Shown here piece by piece: positions 5,999-10,586 of a stretch of DNA of 11,872 nt (within the stretch, counting starts at the first letter, position 1; each line of letters starts with the position of its first letter). Source of the stretch: an uncultured Oscillospiraceae bacterium (GTDB lineage Bacteria > Bacillota > Clostridia > Oscillospirales > Oscillospiraceae); the NCBI GenBank assembly GCA_944385305.1, contig CALWWS010000035.1, positions 1-11,872 on the forward strand, read 5' to 3'. A model generated the notes under the pieces. The model saw nothing but the letters and a program-made list of their open reading frames with translations, was not told the origin of the DNA and made no database searches. The translations under genes were made by a program, and so were the position numbers.

Positions 5999-6985
5999 TC
6001 AACCGTAAATTTTGCCCATCCGGGCCAGCTGCTCCTCCATGGCCTGTCTGGCCCATTCGGGAGAACGCAGCTCCACGGCGTCCCCCAGGCCGAAAACCCA
6101 GCCCAGAAATTGGGGGCTCACCACCACCTGTACTGTCACGGTAAAATGCTCCCCTCCATCGGGGATCAGGATGGCGTCCTGGCCAAAACGGTCCAGCACC
6201 ACCCCCACCAGGCTGTTTTTGCAGCGCAGCACCACCTGGCCCTCCCGGCCGCTGAACATACCGAAGTGCTTTTTGGAATAGGATGCCATATCCAGATTGC
6301 GGCACGCCGAGTCCCCCTGCCTGGGCTGATCGGTCAGGGTAAGCTGGGCCATCTTGTCCACCCGGTAGTGGCGCAGCTCCTCCGCGGCGTGGTCGTACCC
6401 CGCTAAGTAATAATTTTCGCTGTCCCACAGCAGTCCGTAGGGGGAGACTGTGTACCGGGCACCCTCCCGCCGGAACACCTTTTCCTTGCGCACATTGTAC
6501 TCAAAATATCGAAAGCTCACCGCCCGCTGGGCTGCAATGGCGGTGTGGAGCTTGTCAATGCTGTAGTATACGCTCTCATTCATGCTCTTCACCCGCCCAG
6601 CCACGTAGACCTGCCGCTGGAGCTGGCGGGCCTGGTGGACGCTGGCCAGCGACTCCAGCTTGCGGATGAGGGCATCGCTCTTGCGCCGTGTGATAAACCG
6701 GGAGGACTGCACCGCGTCCACCAGCAGCTTCAGCTCCGCCATCTCAAAGGGCCGCTCCCCCAAAAACCAGCCGGGCGTGCGTCCCTTCCGGTTCTGCACA
6801 TCCAGTCCCAAGGTGCGCAGAGCCTCCATATCGTCATAAATGCTCTTTCGCTCCGCTCCGATCCCCTGCGCCTCCAACGCCGCAATCAGCGCAGGCACCG
6901 TCAGCGGGTGGTCCTCGTCTGTCTGCTCCCACAGAATCTGGAACAGCCGAATCAGTTTGTACTTCTGGTTAGAACTCCTGGCCAC
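5999..6985 (-). CDS. WYL-domain transcriptional regulator
   Basis: A 328-aa regulator with the layout winged helix-turn-helix (about residues 10-70), WYL domain (about 140-215) and C-terminal WCX extension (about 245-325). The WYL core is recognisable: V-S-F-R-Y-F-E-Y at 156-163 and Y-T-V-S-P-Y-G-L-L-W at 178-187, then Y-Y-L-A-G-Y at 192-197. WYL domains bind nucleic acid or nucleotide-type ligands and usually serve repressors or activators of stress, DNA-damage or defence genes. I place the start at GTG (6983-6985): an ideal GAGGAGG site lies at 6994-7000 with 8 nt spacing, whereas the ATG at 7009 has no ribosome site and would translate through it. Divergent from the NlpC/P60 gene with a shared promoter region, so that gene or itself is the first target to consider. 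No defence genes are near. Confidence 0.9.
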   Translation of the reverse strand: MARSSNQKYKLIRLFQILWEQTDEDHPLTVPALIAALEAQGIGAERKSIYDDMEALRTLGLDVQNRKGRTPGWFLGERPFEMAELKLLVDAVQSSRFITRRKSDALIRKLESLASVHQARQLQRQVYVAGRVKSMNESVYYSIDKLHTAIAAQRAVSFRYFEYNVRKEKVFRREGARYTVSPYGLLWDSENYYLAGYDHAAEELRHYRVDKMAQLTLTDQPRQGDSACRNLDMASYSKKHFGMFSGREGQVVLRCKNSLVGVVLDRFGQDAILIPDGGEHFTVTVQVVVSPQFLGWVFGLGDAVELRSPEWARQAMEEQLARMGKIYG

Positions 6986-6993
6986 AGCCGACA

Positions 6994-7000
6994 CCTCCTC
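6994..7000 (-). promoter_or_regulatory. Ribosome binding site deciding the WYL gene start
   Basis: GAGGAGG on the - strand, 8 nt before the GTG at 6985. It lies inside the longer reading frame that begins at ATG 7009, which argues that the longer start is not used. Confidence 0.85.
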
Positions 7001-7036
7001 ATCGCCCATTGCCCGTCATATTTCTAAACTCTTCGT

Positions 7037-7046
7037 TATAATTATA
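7037..7046. promoter_or_regulatory. Overlapping divergent -10 boxes (WYL / NlpC-P60)
   Basis: The 10-bp perfect palindrome TATAATTATA gives a consensus TATAAT on the + strand (7037-7042) and on the - strand (7041-7046). Start points would be near 7049 (+) and 7034 (-), leaving leaders of about 30 and 49 nt. No good -35 is present 16-18 nt away on either side, so an activator or another sigma factor may be needed. Confidence 0.6.
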
Positions 7047-7078
7047 CTACAAACTTTCCCAAAAAGCGAGGACTGCTT

Positions 7079-7897
7079 ATGCAATCTGCTGTTTTTTCTT
7101 CTCTGTGCCCGCTGCACACCGCTCCCGACGCCAGCGCTCCCCTGGCGGATGAGCTTCTGTGCGGCTGGCCGGTGGAAATCCTATCTGCCGCCGGCCCGTC
7201 CTGGGCCTATGTACGCACCCATTACCGCTATGAGGGCTATGCCCCCACCTGCTGCCTCACCGTCCGGCCGGAGGAAGAGGAGGCCTGGCGGGCGCAGGGA
7301 AAAGCGCTGATACTCCAGCCCGCTGCCGACGTGCTGAAGCATCCCGCCGTCTCCGCCCCCAGGGTGTGTACCCTTCTGCGCGGATCGCTGGTCGCCCCGG
7401 AGGGGGAGCCCCAGGAGGGCTGGCAGAAGATTCTGCTGCCCCACGGAGTTTGCGGATACACAAAGTGCAGCTTTCTGGGCCCCTATCCAACAACTCCCCG
7501 GTGGGACGGGCTGCGCCGGCGGGTAGTGGAGGCGGCCACGGCCTACCGGGGAGTGCAGTATCGCTGGGGGGGAAAATCGCCCCTGGGTATTGACTGCTCC
7601 GGCCTGGTCTTTATGGCCTACTTTCTCAATGGCCTGCTCCTCTACCGGGACGCCAAAATTGTACCCGGCTTCCCGGTCAGACCCATCCCCCTCTCCCAGG
7701 CTCAGCCCGCCGATCTGCTCTTCTTTCCCGGTCATGTGGCCCTCTGCCTGGAAGGGGGGCGCTATCTCCATGCCACTGCGCGGGCAGGCAGCGACGGGGT
7801 GGTGATCAACTCTCTACGGCCGGAGGACCCCCTCTTCCGGACGGATCTGGCCCAATCCCTCCAGACAGCCGGCACCGTTTTCCCCCTAGAAACATAA
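7079..7897 (+). CDS. NlpC/P60 gamma-D-glutamyl-diamino acid endopeptidase, cytoplasmic type
   Basis: A 272-aa cysteine peptidase (C40 family) with N-terminal SH3-like regions (about residues 10-65 and 75-135) and a C-terminal NlpC/P60 domain (about 145-270). The catalytic cysteine is Cys173 in I-D-C-S-G-L; the histidine is His219 in F-P-G-H-V-A, and His231 in Y-L-H-A-T is the third polar residue. There is no signal peptide or membrane segment. Size and layout match the cytoplasmic YkfC/dipeptidyl-peptidase VI type (the Bacillus sphaericus enzyme is 271 aa), which cuts D-gamma-glutamyl-diaminopimelate bonds in free muropeptides during peptidoglycan recycling or sporulation. The start at 7079 has GAGGA at 7068-7072. 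Cysteines are frequent outside the active site (for example 58, 59, 125, 130), consistent with a reducing cytoplasm. Divergent from the WYL regulator. The recycling role is inferred. Confidence 0.88.
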   Translation: MQSAVFSSLCPLHTAPDASAPLADELLCGWPVEILSAAGPSWAYVRTHYRYEGYAPTCCLTVRPEEEEAWRAQGKALILQPAADVLKHPAVSAPRVCTLLRGSLVAPEGEPQEGWQKILLPHGVCGYTKCSFLGPYPTTPRWDGLRRRVVEAATAYRGVQYRWGGKSPLGIDCSGLVFMAYFLNGLLLYRDAKIVPGFPVRPIPLSQAQPADLLFFPGHVALCLEGGRYLHATARAGSDGVVINSLRPEDPLFRTDLAQSLQTAGTVFPLET

Positions 7898-7899
7898 CA

Positions 7900-7932
7900 G
7901 CAGGGCGGCGAACCTGTAGTCCGCCGCCCTGC
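7900..7932. terminator. Hairpin between NlpC/P60 and DegV genes
   Basis: A perfect 11-bp GC-rich stem (7900-7910 with 7922-7932) and an 11-nt loop, 2 nt after the + strand stop and 3 nt before the - strand stop. Neither side has a real U tract, so it may slow or protect 3' ends rather than act as a strong intrinsic terminator. Confidence 0.65.
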
Positions 7933-7935
7933 CGA

Positions 7936-8814
7936 TCAGTCAATAAACTGGATTCCACCGCCCAGAACCCCATCGCCGATATATACGCTCAGCGTGGCGT
8001 CCATACTGCCCTCCCAGCAGTGCACATAGTCGGGAAATGCCGCCCGCATCCGGGCAGAGAGCTGGGCCATCTCCTCCGGGGCTCCGCCATTGGCCACTCC
8101 CAGATTGTACCGGCCCTTCCGCCCCTCCAGCCTGCGGGCAATCAACTCCAGGATCTTATCCTGCACCTGCTTGCGCCCCCGCACTTTGGAGATGCTCTGC
8201 AGCTGGCCGTCACCTGCGAAGGTAATGATGGGCTTGATGTGCAGCATGGTGCCCGCCATGGCGGTGACCTTTCCAATGCGTCCGCCCCGGTAGAGATACT
8301 CCAGGGTGTCTACCGAAAAAAAGGGGAAGGTATTGGCCACCAGGTGGGGAACGCGCACATGCACCAGCTCCTCCCAGCTGGTCCCCGAGCAGATCTCCTC
8401 CCAGAGCTGGAGCACTATAATGCCAATTCCCAGCGCTCCGCTCTTGGAGTCAAACACCGCTACCTCCAGATCCTCCCGGCTCTCTCCCTGGAGGCGCACC
8501 ATATTGTAGGTGCCCGAAAGGCCAGAGGAGAGCATCACCGCAATGACCCGCTCATACCCATCGGCACGGATGCGGTCAAAGGTGTCATGCACCACGCCGC
8601 CTTCAGGCAGAGAAGTGCTGGGGAGCTCCCCACTGCGCAGGCGCCGGTACACGTCCTGGGCAAAAATATCCACCCCGTCGGAGTACTCGCCGTCGCGGCA
8701 GCGGATTTTCAGAGGCACCACATAGATGGGCTTTCCCTCCCGCATGGCGGGGGGCAAATCGGCCGTGGAGTCAGTCAGCAGCGCAATCTTTTGGGGATTT
8801 GACAAGCTCATCAT
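7936..8814 (-). CDS. DegV family protein (FakB-type fatty-acid binding)
   Basis: A 292-aa protein of the DegV family; characterised members (FakB) hold a single fatty acid and present it to the kinase FakA for phosphorylation and entry into phospholipids. Family motifs: L-L-T-D-S-T-A-D-L at residues 12-20, T-S-L-P-E at 67-71 (usually T-S-Q-P), L-S-S-G-L-S-G-T-Y at 95-103 and L-E-Y-L-Y-R-G-G-R-I-G at 171-181. The usual C-terminal G-x-H-x-G-P-G loop reads I-G-D-G-V-L-G-G-G at 279-287 and lacks the His. Two adjacent ATG codons (8814, 8811) are both possible starts after a GGAAG site. No FakA/Dak gene is in the window. A strong promoter with a ~130-nt leader precedes it. Cytoplasmic. Function beyond lipid binding is inferred. 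Confidence 0.9.
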   Translation of the reverse strand: MMSLSNPQKIALLTDSTADLPPAMREGKPIYVVPLKIRCRDGEYSDGVDIFAQDVYRRLRSGELPSTSLPEGGVVHDTFDRIRADGYERVIAVMLSSGLSGTYNMVRLQGESREDLEVAVFDSKSGALGIGIIVLQLWEEICSGTSWEELVHVRVPHLVANTFPFFSVDTLEYLYRGGRIGKVTAMAGTMLHIKPIITFAGDGQLQSISKVRGRKQVQDKILELIARRLEGRKGRYNLGVANGGAPEEMAQLSARMRAAFPDYVHCWEGSMDATLSVYIGDGVLGGGIQFID

Positions 8815-8833
8815 CCTACTCTTCCATACTCAC

Positions 8834-8870
8834 CTGCCCCGGCGGAGGAAATCCGGCCGGGGCAGTTTTA
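8834..8870 (+). terminator. Hairpin in degV leader; terminator-like on the + strand
   Basis: A perfect 10-bp GC-rich stem (8834-8843 with 8856-8865) and a 12-nt loop, followed on the + strand by TTTTATC. Read on the + strand it is a plausible intrinsic terminator, yet no + strand gene ends here. Read on the - strand it sits in the degV leader, about 20 nt before the start codon, with no U tract. Confidence 0.6.
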
Positions 8871-8950
8871 TCTGACAGGCAATTCCGTTGTCATTGTAGA
8901 GGAGCCGACGCCAAAAAAACGTCGAAAACTTCCCATTAATCTCTGATAAT

Positions 8951-8980
8951 ATTATAGGGGCAATCTGCCAGTTGTGTCAA
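8951..8980 (-). promoter_or_regulatory. Sigma-A promoter of the degV gene
   Basis: On the - strand TTGACA (8975-8980), an 18-nt spacer and TATAAT (8951-8956): both hexamers match consensus exactly. The start point would be near 8944, giving a leader of about 130 nt before the degV start. Confidence 0.88.
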
Positions 8981-9012
8981 GGAAAAGAGTACCCTCCTTG
9001 GGGCCGGGACAT

Positions 9013-9041
9013 GCAAATCCATCCGTCCGGACGCATATATT
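9013..9041 (+). promoter_or_regulatory. Possible sigma-E-like promoter of ylbJ
   Basis: CATATATT (9034-9041) resembles the sporulation sigma-E -10 box (CATACAnT), with a partial -35 match GCAAATC (9013-9019) 14 nt upstream. This would start transcription just before the GGAGGTGA ribosome site (9050-9057). No good sigma-A promoter is seen on the + strand here. The call rests on family knowledge that ylbJ is under sigma-E in Bacillus. Confidence 0.35.
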
Positions 9042-9062
9042 TTCAGGACGGAGGTGAAGTAC

Positions 9063-10250
9063 ATGTTCTTCCTGTTCCGCCGCCAACAGGCGCGGGATCT
9101 GGGCCTGGGCCTGGTGCTGCTGTGTGCCGCCCTGGCCCTGATGCTCTATCCCCAGCAGTCCATGGCAGCGGCCCGGGAGGGGCTGAGCCTGTGCGGCAAC
9201 GTAATCATTCCCTCCCTGTTTCCCTTTTTTGTCCTCTCCTCCCTGGTGGTGGAGCTGGGACTGGCGGGCTATGTGGGCCGGCTGGTGGAGGGAATTATGC
9301 GCCCGGTGTTCCGGGTGGGAGGCGTGTGCGCCTCCGCCCTGGTGCTGGGTCTTATCGGCGGCTACCCGGTGGGGGCCAAAACCGCCATCCGCCTGTATGA
9401 GAAGGGGATGTGCACCCGGGCGGAGGCCCAGCGGCTGCTGGCCTTCTGCAACAACTCCGGCCCCGCCTTTATCCTGGGTGTGGTGGGCGCGGGAGTGTTC
9501 TCCGACAGCCGGGTGGGGCTGCTGCTCTACCTCACCCATGTGGCCGCCTCGGTGTGCGTGGGGCTGCTCTTCCGCTTCTACCGGCCCGCTGCCGGAGGAA
9601 AAGGCGCGCCCGCACCCTCCCCTCTCTCCTTTCAAGCCCAGCGCTTTGCCCCCGCCTTCACCGGCTGTGTAAAAAACGCCTTCCTCTCCACGCTGAATAT
9701 CTGCGCCTTTGTGGTGTTCTTCACCGTGGTTATCCGCCTGCTCTTCCTCACCGGTATCCTGCCCGGCATCGCCAAGCTTCTGGGACTTCTTTTCTCCCCC
9801 CTGGGATTCACGCCCCAGTGGGGGGAGCGGCTGCTCACCGGTGTACTGGAGATCTCCTCCGGCGTTTGGAGCCTGAGCGGAGAGGGGATCTCCGCCGGAG
9901 GGCTGTCCATGGCCGCCTTTATTCTGGGCTGGGCCGGACTGTCCGTCCACTGCCAGACTCTCTCCTTTCTGGATGGCAGCGGGCTGTCGGTGAATACCTA
10001 CCTGGCAGGCAAGCTGCTCCACGGCTTTTTCTCCGCCCTTTTCGCCGCGCTGCTGGCCCGCCTGTTCCCTCTGGGCGCACCGGTTTGGGTCTGTCTGGCC
10101 GAGCAGGTGGACGGCCTGGCCGGTCTGGATTTTCATGTATCCCTCACCATCTCCACCGTGTGCGCCTGGGTCACCTTTCTCCTCTGCCTGCTGGCGGCGG
10201 CTGCCGCTGCGCGAAAAGGCCTTGGCAAGAGCCGCCGCCCCGTGCTATAA
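9063..10250 (+). CDS. ylbJ: Sporulation integral membrane protein YlbJ
   Basis: A 395-aa polytopic membrane protein with about eight hydrophobic segments, close in size to Bacillus YlbJ (about 408 aa). It belongs to the Gate/nucleoside-recognition superfamily: L-I-G-G-Y-P-V-G-A-K at residues 97-106, F-C-N-N-S-G-P-A-F-I at 128-137, and the second Gate-like half around 205-300 with C-V-K-N-A at 202-206 and G-W-A-G-L-S-V-H-C-Q at 289-298. YlbJ is needed for resistant spore formation in Bacillus subtilis; transport of a spore component has been suggested but the solute is not something I can read here. Start 9063 is chosen over GTG 9054 because the GGAGGTGA site at 9050-9057 would overlap the latter. 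The stop codon lies inside the next gene's -10 box. Its presence supports a spore-forming host. Confidence 0.88.
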   Translation: MFFLFRRQQARDLGLGLVLLCAALALMLYPQQSMAAAREGLSLCGNVIIPSLFPFFVLSSLVVELGLAGYVGRLVEGIMRPVFRVGGVCASALVLGLIGGYPVGAKTAIRLYEKGMCTRAEAQRLLAFCNNSGPAFILGVVGAGVFSDSRVGLLLYLTHVAASVCVGLLFRFYRPAAGGKGAPAPSPLSFQAQRFAPAFTGCVKNAFLSTLNICAFVVFFTVVIRLLFLTGILPGIAKLLGLLFSPLGFTPQWGERLLTGVLEISSGVWSLSGEGISAGGLSMAAFILGWAGLSVHCQTLSFLDGSGLSVNTYLAGKLLHGFFSALFAALLARLFPLGAPVWVCLAEQVDGLAGLDFHVSLTISTVCAWVTFLLCLLAAAAAARKGLGKSRRPVL

Positions 10251-10251
10251 T
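10222..10251 (+). promoter_or_regulatory. Promoter of the 69-aa gene, overlapping the ylbJ stop
   Basis: TTGGCA (10222-10227), an 18-nt spacer and TATAAT (10246-10251) with TGC directly before it, that is an extended -10. The ylbJ stop codon TAA (10248-10250) is inside the -10 hexamer. Transcription would start near 10258, in a run of A. Confidence 0.75.
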
Positions 10252-10253
10252 GG

Positions 10254-10282
10254 AAAAAAAGCCGCCCCGCCGCTGCGGGGCG
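10254..10282 (-). terminator. Hairpin in leader of the 69-aa gene; intrinsic terminator on - strand
   Basis: An 8-bp GC-only stem (10263-10270 with 10275-10282) with the loop CGCT. On the - strand it is followed within 2 nt by seven T (10254-10260), a textbook intrinsic terminator that would stop any hydrogenase transcript passing the terminator at 10515-10562. On the + strand the same hairpin lies within about 5 nt of the predicted 5' end of the 69-aa gene mRNA. Confidence 0.7.
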
Positions 10283-10306
10283 CGGTGTGTGCGGGGGAGG
10301 AGTTCC

Positions 10307-10516
10307 ATGCTGTTCCAAAAAGATATCGAGCCGCGCTGCGCCTACTGCGCCCGGGGCACCCAGCTGGAGGAGGGAAAGGTTCTCTGCCTGAAGCGGGGCG
10401 TGGTCTCCCCCGGGGACAGCTGCCGGGGATTTCGCTATGACCCGCTCAAGCGAGTCCCGCCCCCGCCCGCCGCACCCGACTTCAGCCACCTCAAGGACGA
10501 GGATTTTGTCTTATAA
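10307..10516 (+). CDS. Small four-cysteine protein of unknown function
   Basis: A 69-aa protein with no function I can name. It has C-A-Y-C at residues 11-14 plus Cys27 and Cys39, a CxxC...C...C pattern like a small zinc ribbon or metal-binding knuckle. The stretch G-V-V-S-P-G-D-S-C-R-G-F-R-Y-D-P-L-K-R at 31-49 resembles a conserved pattern I associate with uncharacterised short clostridial proteins. It ends in a proline-rich linker (51-54) and an acidic tail, D-E-D-F-V-L. The ribosome site GGAGG (10296-10300) is 6 nt before ATG. There is no signal peptide or membrane segment. It has its own promoter overlapping the ylbJ stop and a strong terminator that begins in its own stop codon, so it can be a single-gene unit as well as receive ylbJ read-through. 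A link with sporulation is possible from position only. Confidence 0.82.
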   Translation: MLFQKDIEPRCAYCARGTQLEEGKVLCLKRGVVSPGDSCRGFRYDPLKRVPPPPAAPDFSHLKDEDFVL

Positions 10517-10562
10517 AACAGCGCCGGACAGAGGCAGAAGCTCCGTCCGGCGCTGTTTTTTT
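10515..10562. terminator. Bidirectional terminator between the 69-aa gene and the hydrogenase
   Basis: A 15-bp stem (10515-10529 with 10545-10559) with a 15-nt loop that can form three more pairs (10531-10533 with 10541-10543). T at 10556-10562 gives a seven-base U tract on the + strand, and A at 10515-10518 four U on the - strand. The + strand stop codon TAA (10514-10516) forms the base of the stem. Confidence 0.9.
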
Positions 10563-10586
10563 CTTGAAAAGGAGCCGCAGAGCAGG

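Noticed and set aside
5999..7897. Defence-island reading of the WYL regulator
   Set aside because: WYL regulators often accompany defence systems, but its neighbours are a murein peptidase and an ArsC-like protein; no nuclease, helicase, methylase or CRISPR array is present.
8818..8829. Three-codon upstream frame (Met-Glu-Glu-stop) on the - strand just before degV
   Set aside because: The ATG lies close to the degV start and lacks a proper ribosome site of its own; such short frames occur by chance.
8952..10136. Open frame of 394 codons on the - strand across ylbJ
   Set aside because: Antisense to a conserved membrane protein and strongly biased to Gly, Gln and His; it also overlaps the degV promoter.
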